Assembly (NCBI RefSeq): GCF_000820765.1
Contig: NZ_CCYH01000021.1
Span: 1 to 64,000 of the forward strand
Origin: Candidatus Soleaferrea massiliensis AP7
GTDB lineage: Bacteria; Bacillota; Clostridia; Oscillospirales; Ruminococcaceae
DNA length: 64,000 bases
Direction of reading: 5' to 3'
Shown: in pieces, positions 1-8,548 of the stretch
Numbering within the stretch: the stretch's first letter is position 1
Layout: each line of letters starts with the position of its first letter
The notes under the pieces: model-generated
The model's database searches: none
Told to the model about the DNA's origin: nothing
What the model saw: the letters and a program-made list of their open reading frames with translations, nothing else
Position numbers and translations under genes: made by a program

Positions 1-1398
1 GAGGTAAACTTCAACACGCTGGCATCCTATACCCCGAACGCCGACTATATCCGCGGCTACCGCGTCTATGTCTCGAACGACCCGTCGGTCTGGAACAATC
101 CGGCCGCCGCGGGCTGGGGTTCGGCGGTCGCCTCCGGAAACGGCAGACAGGGCATGACCACGATGAGCATGGGCCCGCAGAACGCGAGATACATCAAGAT
201 CGAGCAGACCGGAACGGCATCCGGCAACTGGTGGTGCGTGCATGAGTTCGACCTGTTCAACCATGAGATGGTGGACGGCGAAGCGCCGACCGTACCGGAA
301 TTCCTGTATACGCAGGGCTACAACTCCCAGATCCTGGTGAACTGGGACGCCTCTCATGACGACATCGGCGTAGCGGGCTACAACGTTTACCGTGACGGCG
401 TGAAGATCGGCACCTCCGACATCAACGCCTACACCGACGGAACCGCGGTCAACGGCAGAACCTACACCTATACGGCCGAAGCGTTCGACAAGAGCGGCAA
501 GGTTTCTGAGATGAGCGAACCGGTCGCCGGAAGGACCGACCCGACTCTCTCCAAGCTTCCGCGCGACAACTGGACCGCAAGCGCTTTCCAGATGCCGCCG
601 AGCGCATCGGGACTCAGCGATGCCCCGGCCGCAACGCTGGACGGAAACATGAACAGCCGCTGGACCTCCAATCAGGGCCAGTCCGGCGACGGAACCGAAT
701 GGTATCAAATCGACTTCGGCGCAAGGATCGCATTTAACAAGATCGACGTCTACTGTGGGAACGCAGGCGACTACATGCGCGGCTACAAGGTGGTCGTGTC
801 CAACGACGGCATAGACTGGTCCGAACCGGTGGCAACCGGCAGCGGCGTGCCGTCTCCGGCTTCGACGGTCATCAGCATCCCGGAAAAACAGATCGCCCGC
901 TATGTGCGGATCATCCAGACCGGAAGCGCGCCGGGCAACTGGTGGAGTATCGGCGAGACAAATGTCTATATGGAAACCCCGGTTCTGACCTCGAACACGC
1001 CGGACCTGGTCATCGAGGATGGCGTGATCAGCGGAAGCACCGAGGAGATGACGTTGAACGGTCTCCAATCCATGCTTGCGGATCTTGGCAGTGCCACGCT
1101 GCGCGCGTTGGATGCACAGGGCAGCGAGCTTCCGGAGGGCGACTATCTCGGAACGGACTGCACCGTGCAGCTTCTGCAGGGTGGCAGCGTTGTAGAGGAA
1201 GCGAAAATGCTTGTCATGGGCGACGTCAACTCGGACGGCAGGGTCGGCGTCATCGACCTGCTCCAGATCAAATCGATGATTCTGGGCAGAGACACGGCTG
1301 CATCTGAGCTGGTTGCCAAGGCGGCGGATTACGAAAAGGACGGCAAGGTCAACATCTTCGATCTGGTTCAGATCAAGCTGCATATTTTGCACGGCTAG
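1..1398 (+). CDS. Secreted F5/8C-Fn3-F5/8C-dockerin protein (5' end outside window)
   Basis: The frame is open from base 1, so the gene starts upstream and only its last 465 codons are visible. In order I see the end of an F5/8 type C (discoidin, CBM32-like) domain up to about residue 85, a fibronectin III domain (about 95-180), a complete second F5/8C domain (about 185-325), a linker, and a C-terminal type I dockerin with two calcium loops (DVNSDGRVGVIDLLQIK and DYEKDGKVNIFDLVQIK). Such tails occur on secreted glycoside hydrolases; the catalytic part, if any, lies outside the window. The dockerin should bind a cohesin on a scaffoldin or the cell surface. A strong hairpin follows the stop. 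Domain calls are firm; the enzyme class is unknown. Confidence 0.88.
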   Translation, partial: EVNFNTLASYTPNADYIRGYRVYVSNDPSVWNNPAAAGWGSAVASGNGRQGMTTMSMGPQNARYIKIEQTGTASGNWWCVHEFDLFNHEMVDGEAPTVPEFLYTQGYNSQILVNWDASHDDIGVAGYNVYRDGVKIGTSDINAYTDGTAVNGRTYTYTAEAFDKSGKVSEMSEPVAGRTDPTLSKLPRDNWTASAFQMPPSASGLSDAPAATLDGNMNSRWTSNQGQSGDGTEWYQIDFGARIAFNKIDVYCGNAGDYMRGYKVVVSNDGIDWSEPVATGSGVPSPASTVISIPEKQIARYVRIIQTGSAPGNWWSIGETNVYMETPVLTSNTPDLVIEDGVISGSTEEMTLNGLQSMLADLGSATLRALDAQGSELPEGDYLGTDCTVQLLQGGSVVEEAKMLVMGDVNSDGRVGVIDLLQIKSMILGRDTAASELVAKAADYEKDGKVNIFDLVQIKLHILHG

Positions 1399-1414
1399 AA
1401 ATTAGCGGAATAAT

Positions 1415-1450
1415 AAATGCGCCGTGAAGCGTTCGCTTCACGGCGCATTT
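1415..1450 (+). terminator. Hairpin after the dockerin gene
   Basis: A perfect 16-bp stem (core GCGCCGTGAAGC) closes on a GTTC loop 17 bases after the stop codon. The T run after it is only three bases, so termination may be imperfect. Confidence 0.7.
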
Positions 1451-1672
1451 CAGCTTGTGCGTTCAAGTGATCCGGCGGTTGAGAAAAAGCACAGGGTTCG
1501 GTGGGAAGGGGGAACGGAAGACAGCGGCAGCAAAACTGATATTTCATCTGAAATGAAGAAAATTTGACCGCAGAGGGCACACCTTTTTGTCCACGCGGAT
1601 GCACCTGCATACACTTTCGGAATCGAATGCATATAATGAAAATAAAAACCCGAAACCGAAAGGATTTTTTTT

Positions 1673-2410
1673 ATGCCAACAATCTACTTAAGCCCCTCCA
1701 CACAGGAGTGGAATCAGTATGTCACCGGCAATTCAGAGGAGTATTACATGAACCTGATCGCCGATGCCATGATCCCGTATCTGCGTTCAAACGGCATACA
1801 GTATGTGCGCAATACGCCGCAGATGACGGCTGCTTCCTCGATCCAGGCGTCCAATGCGGGCAATTATGACCTGCATCTGGCGCTTCATTCCAACGCGGCG
1901 CCGGAATCGCTGTCCGGCAGGATTCGCGGTACCGACGTTTACTACAATCCGAGCAACTGGCGCAGCCGCCGCGCGGCGGAGATCATCGCAGATAACCTGC
2001 GAACCATCTATCCGCTGCCGGACCGTGTGCAGGCGCGGCCGACCGACTATCTTGGAGAGGTCATCCGGACGCGGGCGCCCGGTGTGCTGATCGAGTTTGC
2101 TTACCACGACAACGTCGATGACGCAAACTGGATTATAAACAACATCCAGCCGATTGCTGAAAACGTTGTGATGTCGCTGACGGAATATTTTGATATCCCG
2201 TTCATCCAGCCGCAGGCCCCGCAGATCGGCGTTGTGAATGTTCGGGGAGCCAACCTGAATGTCCGAAGCCGCCCGAATACCGGCGCGCCGATTGTCGGCC
2301 GTCTCGCGAACGGCCAGACGGTGACGGTCTGGGGAGAATGGAACGGATGGTATGTGATCGACAGCGACGGCCTGGTTGGCTATGTCGCAGGACAGTACAT
2401 CGACCTGTAA
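1673..2410 (+). CDS. N-acetylmuramoyl-L-alanine amidase (Amidase_3) with SH3b domain
   Basis: This is a 245-residue peptidoglycan amidase that should cut the bond between N-acetylmuramic acid and L-alanine. The Amidase_3 zinc fold covers about residues 1-180, with HLALHSNA (the SxHxN-type motif) and IEFAYHDN (the catalytic glutamate motif). A bacterial SH3 domain (about 185-245, LNVRSRPNTGAPIVGRL) would bind the wall. No signal peptide is visible, which is unusual for a housekeeping amidase but common for endolysins that exit through a holin. AAAGGA lies eight bases before the ATG, and a TATAAT at 1632-1637 may be its -10 box. It could be a domesticated phage lysin. Confidence 0.88.
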   Translation: MPTIYLSPSTQEWNQYVTGNSEEYYMNLIADAMIPYLRSNGIQYVRNTPQMTAASSIQASNAGNYDLHLALHSNAAPESLSGRIRGTDVYYNPSNWRSRRAAEIIADNLRTIYPLPDRVQARPTDYLGEVIRTRAPGVLIEFAYHDNVDDANWIINNIQPIAENVVMSLTEYFDIPFIQPQAPQIGVVNVRGANLNVRSRPNTGAPIVGRLANGQTVTVWGEWNGWYVIDSDGLVGYVAGQYIDL

Positions 2411-2450
2411 AGGCTGATAATCTCTGCCATATCCTGCAGCAACGCAAAAA

Positions 2451-2484
2451 ACGGTATCGTCCGGCCGGACGATACCGTTTTTTT
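2451..2484 (+). terminator. Rho-independent terminator of the SH3b amidase gene
   Basis: The 14-bp arms ACGGTATCGTCCGG and CCGGACGATACCGT are followed by seven T residues and preceded by an A run, so it may work in both directions. Confidence 0.9.
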
Positions 2485-2590
2485 CTATGAAATTTTTTGT
2501 TTGGTATTGCAGTCTGACTCGAAATAAATCTCAATATTCAGGTAAAATGTACAGGACAAACCGTATCACTTGCTTGTATCTTTCAAAAGG

Positions 2591-2624
2591 ATAAGGGACA
2601 CTTCTTTTTTGAAATGTCCCTTAT
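2591..2624 (-). terminator. Terminator of the small secreted protein gene
   Basis: Arms ATAAGGGACA and TGTCCCTTAT enclose a 14-base loop about 70 bases past the minus-strand stop codon at 2698. Confidence 0.65.
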
Positions 2625-2697
2625 TTAACGAGATATAATTAAAAATCGCACGTAGAGTGGGAAAGAAAAGATTTGAAAAAGCATGAGGCAGTAAAAT

Positions 2698-3219
2698 TTA
2701 TTCAGCGTCGGCCAGCTCGATGCCGTAGGTCAGCGTACCGGTATAACTGCCCGGGACGACATTAAAAGCCATGACCGGCTGGATATGATAGCTTTGCGTA
2801 CCGTCTGCGGTGAAGGAAACGATCTCCTTGCCGTTCATCTGATCCTTATCACCTGTGGTCTCAAGCGTCTCGCCGGCCGGTGTGATGACCTGGTAACGGA
2901 CAGTTTTACGGGTATCGGGATCAACCAGAACCATCTGGTTGCGGTAGTAATCGGTTCCTGCAATGGTGACGGAGATTTTCTGGCCGTTCAGATCGCTGAC
3001 ATCGGATGCGGAAACCGAGACGTCAGTCCCGTTCTTATCCATGGAGATGGAGGAAGGAATCGTGACGGTGTAGGTCGGATCGTTGACAATGCTGCAGTTG
3101 ATGGTGCTGCCGATGTTTTCCGTGCTGTCCTGGTCATAGCTTGTATCTGCGGCCAGGCAGGTCATGGCGCCGCCCGTTACCAGTGCCAGGGATAATAAAG
3201 AAGCGATAACTTTTTTCAT
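2698..3219 (-). CDS. Small secreted protein with WxL-like beta domain
   Basis: This 173-residue protein begins with a clear signal peptide (MKKVIASLLSLALVTGG, cleavage near CLAAD). The mature part is beta-rich and ends in PGSYTGTLTYGIEL, a tail like that of small secreted Ig/WxL-like proteins in gut Clostridia. A longer upstream start exists, but the ATG at 3219 has AGGAGG seven bases before it and puts the signal peptide at the N-terminus. It has no sorting motif or membrane anchor, so it is probably secreted or held non-covalently on the wall. The function is unknown. It is convergent with the SH3b amidase gene. Confidence 0.75.
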   Translation of the reverse strand: MKKVIASLLSLALVTGGAMTCLAADTSYDQDSTENIGSTINCSIVNDPTYTVTIPSSISMDKNGTDVSVSASDVSDLNGQKISVTIAGTDYYRNQMVLVDPDTRKTVRYQVITPAGETLETTGDKDQMNGKEIVSFTADGTQSYHIQPVMAFNVVPGSYTGTLTYGIELADAE

Positions 3220-3415
3220 GAGAATCCTCCTAAATCTATCGTTTTCATCGATTGCTTGCACTCCCTTGGTGCTGTATCCAGTATAACAGTTCTAACGTAA
3301 AGGTGACAGGCTGGCTTGGTAAAACGACAGAAGGAGGTCTGTAAAGGTTTGGTAAAAAGAGTTTTGCTTGTGAGAAACAATGCCGGCATACAGGGCCGGA
3401 GAACCGCTGTAAAGG

Positions 3416-3952
3416 TCAGTCGTGTAAAGAATTGTTTTGGCATCGGTACAGGATATGGGAGACAGGCTTACCTCTGCAGGTACGAACGAAGCGTTTCACA
3501 GCGGACATGCCAAGCCTTTCGGCAATCCTGATAGAAGATGGGTTGTCCGGTCGGATTTGCGCGGTGAGAAAAGGGATGTGCAGCATATGAAAAGCATAGT
3601 TTTTACAAGCCGCGGCACACTCAAACGCAAAACCCTGATGCCAAAAAGCTTTGTGAAAGATATATCCAATGCCAATATACTCCTGGCCGTCCGCATCTTC
3701 CTTGAAAATGCCGGAAACGCCAATGATCCTGCCCGTGTCTTTTAAAACCACCGCCCAGTAGCTGTAACCATCTCTGCTGTAGCGCAGCCTGTTTTCCTTT
3801 ATCCAATCATAGATTTCCTCATCAGTAAAAGCGTGTTCCCAAGCATACATGACTTCGATGTTTCCCAGGATGGCGGCAATTTCATCAAAATCATCCTGGC
3901 AAATATTCCTCAAATATGTTCTTGGCGTTTCTAAAATACGATTCTGATTCAT
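3416..3952 (-). CDS. GNAT-family N-acetyltransferase (RimJ/RimL-like)
   Basis: This 178-residue protein has the GNAT fold of the RimJ/RimL type. It starts with the typical ETPRTYLRNICQDDFDEI strand, followed by a central beta sheet (WAVVLKDTGRIIGVSGI) and the acetyl-CoA binding region around YIFHKAFWHQGFAFECA; the NPSSIRIAERLGM segment is the classic late motif. It should transfer an acetyl group from acetyl-CoA to an amine, such as a protein N-terminus or an antibiotic, but the substrate cannot be told from sequence. GGAGG lies eight bases before the ATG. The gene looks monocistronic. Confidence 0.88.
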   Translation of the reverse strand: MNQNRILETPRTYLRNICQDDFDEIAAILGNIEVMYAWEHAFTDEEIYDWIKENRLRYSRDGYSYWAVVLKDTGRIIGVSGIFKEDADGQEYIGIGYIFHKAFWHQGFAFECAAACKNYAFHMLHIPFLTAQIRPDNPSSIRIAERLGMSAVKRFVRTCRGKPVSHILYRCQNNSLHD

Positions 3953-4896
3953 AATAAACCTCCAATATTTTGATAAGTGAAAAGACTGTTTGAAGCAGGG
4001 TCAGCTTCATATAGCCTGTTTTTTCTGCGGATTGCAGAAAGGATGCTCACATTTTACGGGCAGCTGATTCAACGGCAGTTTGGCGCTGTTTCCCTCACGC
4101 TTTCTGGGGAATCATACACTGACAGGATGGGTTCACAAAAGGCTGTTCTTTGAACGATAAGCCCAACAGTCCGCCGCAGGTGTGTGGAAACACACTTCTT
4201 TTGCATGTAAAACTATTTTATGGAAGTTAAAGTGCGGCACCCTTTTGCTGATTATGTCCATTATCCCATATCCGTCGCAGGATGACAACTTTTTTGCACT
4301 GTCTTTGTCAAAAGCACAGTAATTTTTATAGGAAGAGAATCGTATATTCAAATCGGAATGCATCCATTGCTGACAAGAATGCGTGAATGGTAACGCATCT
4401 CATATACGGGCTGAGCGCGCTGCCGATATGACAGAGGAAACGGTGACATGAAAGCTTTCATAAATGATATCTTTTCCGGCAGCATCGGGATGGGCTGCCA
4501 GCGTATGAATGGCATATAAAAAAACAGCCCGCCGGGGCACCACTGACCCGAGCGAGCGGATATAATTTAATCAAGAACATTGTTATTCTACATGGAAATT
4601 TAAAAATAGTCAATATCTATAAGTAAAAGAAAAAAGATAATGAAATTGTTCTTTTGCAGGTCCATAGATACAGGTTGGCAGAGATCATGACAATCCATCG
4701 CCTGCAGTCTGACAGGAATCCGCAAATGGGTTACTGAGGGGACATGGTCATCTGTTAGAATAAGGCCATCGGTTGATTCTGTGAAAATCTGAACGGATAG
4801 GTGTGGATGGATTTCCATGAATATCCGCAAGGGAGGTGCGCAATTTCGGTATGTATCGAAGCTGCTAAAACAATCATGAAAGAGGATGAGAAGTAT
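3953..4896. other. Long intergenic region without a supported gene
   Basis: About 940 bases between the acetyltransferase and the holin gene. Short frames exist but none has a ribosome binding site, a recognisable domain or suitable codon use. The part from 4560 to 4660 is strongly AT-rich and may hold the promoter of the lysis pair (TATAAT at 4561-4566, no good -35). Confidence 0.5.
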
Positions 4897-5337
4897 ATGG
4901 ATACAGCGGGAATAAAAACAGCCATTCTGACAGCTCTGGGAATCCTCGGTGGCTTCCTGTCAAATCTTTTCGGCGGATGGAGCGCGTCGCTCACCACGCT
5001 GCTCATCGTGATGGGGATGGATTATCTGTCCGGGCTGATTGTGGCGGGTATCTTTCACCGGTCGGATAAAACCGCAGACGGGACACTGAAATCGGGAGCC
5101 GGGTGGAAGGGGCTCTGCCGCAAAGGAATGATGCTTCTGGTCGTGTTGGTTGGCGCCAGGCTTGACCTGATCATGGGAACCAGCATTGTCCGGGACGGAG
5201 TCATCATCGCCTTTGTTGCAAATGAATGTATCAGTATCATTGAGAACGCCGGTTTGATGGGAATTCCCATTCCGGCCGTGATCGCCAAAGCCATATCGGT
5301 GCTGAACGGAGGTGACCGGCCGGGAGATGCGGATTGA
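4897..5337 (+). CDS. Phage-type holin (toxin secretion/phage lysis holin family)
   Basis: This 146-residue membrane protein matches the holin family found in clostridial prophages and beside large clostridial toxins (TcdE-like). It shows GIKTAILTALGILGGFLSNL, a second segment around TTLLIVMGMDYLSGLIVAGI with the family D-Y-x-(S/T)-G signature, a third hydrophobic stretch (MMLLVVLVGARLDLIMG) and the late NECISIIENAG motif. The start at 4897 is chosen for AGAGGATGAG in front of it; an ATG at 4876 is possible. It lies 18 bases before the amidase gene, forming a holin-lysin cassette. It probably makes pores that release the lysin. Confidence 0.85.
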   Translation: MDTAGIKTAILTALGILGGFLSNLFGGWSASLTTLLIVMGMDYLSGLIVAGIFHRSDKTADGTLKSGAGWKGLCRKGMMLLVVLVGARLDLIMGTSIVRDGVIIAFVANECISIIENAGLMGIPIPAVIAKAISVLNGGDRPGDAD

Positions 5338-5355
5338 CGGAAAGGAGAAATTTTA

Positions 5356-6363
5356 ATGAAGATTGTGCAGAAACCCACCTCCAATAAATTCAATGGACGG
5401 GATGGATGGAACCCCGATATGATTGTCTGTCATATCACCGAGGGCAGCTATGCGGGCGCGGTCAGCTGGATGTGCAATCCGGTCTCTCAGGTATCGGCCC
5501 ATTACTGCATATCGAGAAAAGGCGAGGTCACGCAGCTGGTTCCGCTGACCGACGCTGCGTGGTGCAACGGCACATCTGCCGACGCCTCATCGGGCGTTTA
5601 CTATGGCAAGTCCACACTGAAAACTGTGCGGGACCGCAGAACCAATGCAAATTACTATACCGTTGGCATTGAACATGAGGGCATATACAGCCAGACTTAT
5701 GGCGCACTGACCGACGCGCAGCTTACAGCAGCGGCAGAGCTGATCGCATACATTCGCAGTGAGGTAAAGCGCATCTATGGCACAGATATCCCTGCGGACC
5801 GCAGCCATATTGTGGGGCATTCCGAGATCGCCCCGGTGGCAAAACCGCACTGTCCGGGTTCTGGATATCCATTTCATGAAATCATCAGCAGGGTGAAGGG
5901 GGAAAAAACAGACGAAACATCGTCCGGACAGCCTTATCGTGTACAGACAGGGGCGTTTTCCAATCAGGAGAATGCCGGACGGCTGGAGGAGAAGCTCCAG
6001 AAAAAGGGCTACAGCACCTATACCGTGGTATCTGACGGGCTGTACAAGGTGCAGGTTGGCGCGTACACGGAGAAGAAGAATGCTGAAGCGATGGCAGAAA
6101 AACTCAAAACAGACGGGTTTGACGTCTATATCACACCGGGGAAAGAGCGTGCCGGAAACGCCGACACAGCGGAAAAGGCGATTCAGGTTGGCAGCCGGGT
6201 AAAAGTGAAACCGGGAGCAGGGACCTATGAAGGGGACGGTCTGGCAGGCTTTGTCTATGAAAACACTTACGACGTACTTGAAATATCGCAGGACCGTGTT
6301 GTGATCGGTGTGGGTACCGCGGTGACCGCAGCGGTACGGATAACCAATTTGTATTTGGCATGA
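5356..6363 (+). CDS. N-acetylmuramoyl-L-alanine amidase (Amidase_2) with SPOR domain
   Basis: This 335-residue endolysin-like enzyme has an Amidase_2 (T7 lysozyme type) domain over residues 1-180. Zinc ligands are visible in VCHITEG and HCPGSGYP, with AHY, GIEHEG and GHSEI as supporting motifs. A SPOR domain (about 190-265, YRVQTGAFSNQENA then LYKVQVGAYTEKKNA) should bind peptidoglycan stripped of stem peptides. The last 60 residues (IQVGSRVKVKPGAGTYEGDG) look like an SH3-type fold. It has no signal peptide, so export probably depends on the holin just upstream. AAAGGAG lies before the ATG. It would cleave the amide bond between muramic acid and L-alanine. Confidence 0.92.
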   Translation: MKIVQKPTSNKFNGRDGWNPDMIVCHITEGSYAGAVSWMCNPVSQVSAHYCISRKGEVTQLVPLTDAAWCNGTSADASSGVYYGKSTLKTVRDRRTNANYYTVGIEHEGIYSQTYGALTDAQLTAAAELIAYIRSEVKRIYGTDIPADRSHIVGHSEIAPVAKPHCPGSGYPFHEIISRVKGEKTDETSSGQPYRVQTGAFSNQENAGRLEEKLQKKGYSTYTVVSDGLYKVQVGAYTEKKNAEAMAEKLKTDGFDVYITPGKERAGNADTAEKAIQVGSRVKVKPGAGTYEGDGLAGFVYENTYDVLEISQDRVVIGVGTAVTAAVRITNLYLA

Positions 6364-6372
6364 CAATCAAGA

Positions 6373-6414
6373 CACATCTGCCGGACGCATCGGCTGTCCG
6401 GCAGGTGTGTTTTT
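6373..6414 (+). terminator. Terminator of the holin-amidase pair
   Basis: A 14-bp stem (CACATCTGCCGGAC with GTCCGGCAGGTGTG, one G-T pair) is followed by five T residues ten bases after the stop. Confidence 0.88.
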
Positions 6415-7117
6415 GGAAAGCATCCACATTCTATCGTTGTTTGGCGTTTCACGCAGGATACAGGTATATCCGATTTTAACAGATATCCGGCTTGACTGGA
6501 GGCGCCGAGTGAAACCGCCGCTTTCGCCATCCGCCAATGCGCACAGCTTCCCGCCAATTTTATGGTCAGCACCGTTAACTGCATGCTGATAAAAATATAA
6601 CATGTACAGCATATGTCTGGCAGGTTGGCACCAAAAACCTGCCGGCTGTAAAAATTCGTTTGCAGATCCGGTTGCATAGGGCATGAAGTTCAAAAGATAC
6701 GGTTGCTTTCTTCCTGAAAAAATGTTATCATGGATAAAAGTCTTCTACATGAGACAGGGACTGCCGGACAGAGATATGAGGTCGCTTCATATTCTAAACG
6801 TCCGGCTTAAAAGTGGTATGAATTTTCCAGATGCTTTGAGCGTTGTAGCGGCTTCCCAATCGGCGGGATGCCGCTGTTTTTAAATCTGTCTTTGGGCGGT
6901 GCGGAAAAGTATGGAACGGCGTCAGAAAGGCTGCGCCTGTTTGGTTTTTGGAATGCCGCGCCATCTTTCATCTTCCTGGCTGTCGATGAAAAACGGCACC
7001 ATGTTCAGGGATGCTTGATCATGCCGGAACATAGGCAAGTGACAGTGAAAAGCCTCTCAGAGATCATCACGGTCCCGCGGAAGATGAAAGATCAGACAAA
7101 AACAGGAGGAATCCGAT
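6415..7117. other. Intergenic region without a supported gene
   Basis: About 700 bases. Open frames of 66 and 85 codons on the plus strand lack ribosome binding sites and recognisable motifs. Only the SD AGGAGGA at 7104-7110 for the next gene is clear. Confidence 0.5.
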
Positions 7118-8215
7118 GTGAATAGAAGGGATACAGTTTTATTGGTGGATGATGTGGCCATGAACCGCGCCATTCTCCGCATGCTGTTTGAACGGGAATA
7201 CCGGCTGCTGGAAGCGGAAAACGGGGAACAGGCGCTGGAATTGATCCAGCGGCAGCATGACCGCATTGCGGTGGTGCTGCTGGATCTGGTCATGCCCGTC
7301 AAGGATGGGTATCAAGTGCTGGAGACGCTTGGCACCGAGCATTACCTGACAGAATGTCCGGTCATAGTGATCACGGCCGAGGACACTGCGGAGAATGAGG
7401 TGAAGGCCTTTGACCTCGGCGCATCGGACATCATCATGAAACCGTTTGAACCCCACGTCGTCAAACGCCGGGTTCAGAATGTCGTGGAGCTCAATCTCCA
7501 CAGGCTGCATCAGCAGGAGCTGATTGACGAGCAGGCGGCGAAGCTGCGGGAGTCCAACACCGTGATGGTGGATGCGCTCTCTTCGATCATCGAGTACCGC
7601 AGCTTGGAAACAGGACAGCACATCCAGCGTATCCGCCTGTTTACCAAGGTGCTTTTGGAGGATATCGCAGAGCGCAACCCGTCTCTGGGCTATGACAAAC
7701 GCCTGATTGAGATTATATCCAGCGCTTCCTCCATGCATGATATCGGAAAGATTGCCATACCGGATTCGATCCTCAACAAGCCGGGACCGCTCACCCGTGA
7801 AGAATTTGAAATTATGAAGACCCATGCCAGCAGGGGTTGCGAGATGCTGGCGACGCTGAACCGTGTCGGTGACCGGGAATATCTGGAGTATGCCTATCGC
7901 ATCTGCCGGCATCATCATGAACGATGGGACGGCTGCGGTTACCCGGATGGGCTCAGGGGGGATGAGATTCCTCTGTGCGCACAGATTGTCGGTATCGCGG
8001 ACTGCTATGACGCGCTGACCGTGGACAGGGTGTATCGGGAAGCGCTTCCAGAAGAGAAGGCCTTCTCGATGATTATGAACGGCGAGTGCGGTGCGTTTTC
8101 CCCGCAGATGCTGGAAAGCTTTCTGCATGTACGAAGCGCCTTTTGGCAGCTTTCCAGGGAGTACACGGATCATGAGAGTCCGGATGCAGCCTGTGATGCA
8201 GATAAAATTGGCTGA
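7118..8215 (+). CDS. Response regulator with HD-GYP cyclic-di-GMP phosphodiesterase output
   Basis: The N-terminal receiver domain (residues 1-125) has the acidic pocket (LLVDD), the phosphoacceptor aspartate in VVLLDLVMP and the conserved lysine in DIIMKPFEP. A helical linker leads to an HD-GYP domain (about 150-345) with HDIGKIAIPDSIL, the HHHERWDG metal site, GYPDGLRGDEIP and DCYDALT. It should hydrolyse cyclic-di-GMP when its receiver is phosphorylated. The start is GTG at 7118, seven bases after AGGAGGA; the ATG two bases earlier is followed at once by TGA and cannot be used. No histidine kinase gene adjoins it, so its partner is elsewhere. Confidence 0.93.
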   Translation: MNRRDTVLLVDDVAMNRAILRMLFEREYRLLEAENGEQALELIQRQHDRIAVVLLDLVMPVKDGYQVLETLGTEHYLTECPVIVITAEDTAENEVKAFDLGASDIIMKPFEPHVVKRRVQNVVELNLHRLHQQELIDEQAAKLRESNTVMVDALSSIIEYRSLETGQHIQRIRLFTKVLLEDIAERNPSLGYDKRLIEIISSASSMHDIGKIAIPDSILNKPGPLTREEFEIMKTHASRGCEMLATLNRVGDREYLEYAYRICRHHHERWDGCGYPDGLRGDEIPLCAQIVGIADCYDALTVDRVYREALPEEKAFSMIMNGECGAFSPQMLESFLHVRSAFWQLSREYTDHESPDAACDADKIG

Positions 8216-8353
8216 CCGGTTTCTCTATGAAAAGGCTGCGTCGGGGACGTACCATTCATGGATGCGGCATTGGAAGCTGGAGCGCAGAGGCGGTTTAAAG
8301 AACAGACTCCAATCATCCGCCGGTAATAGAACAGAATATTGACAAATATCAGC

Positions 8354-8401
8354 CAGGCCTGAAACCGGCGGGGATATCCCGTGCGGTTTCAGGCCTGTTT
8401 T
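8354..8401 (+). terminator. Terminator of the HD-GYP gene
   Basis: A 14-bp stem (CAGGCCTGAAACCG with CGGTTTCAGGCCTG) with a 16-base loop is followed by TTTT. It lies between convergent genes and may serve both. Confidence 0.85.
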
Positions 8402-8548
8402 GGTACTGCCGTTTATGAGAGACACTTCGGCCGGGAGCTGTTCCACAGCGCAGAACCGGTCTTTTTAAACAGGATTTGATCCGGTCCGCCTAAAAGATGC
8501 TTCACAGGCGGATGTTCCGCGTGAAAAAGAAGCGTTGCCGCTTTCGGA

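Noticed and set aside
6683..7125. Two overlapping plus-strand frames before the HD-GYP gene
   Set aside because: No SD, no domain, and low-complexity codon use. The sequence there is better explained as intergenic.
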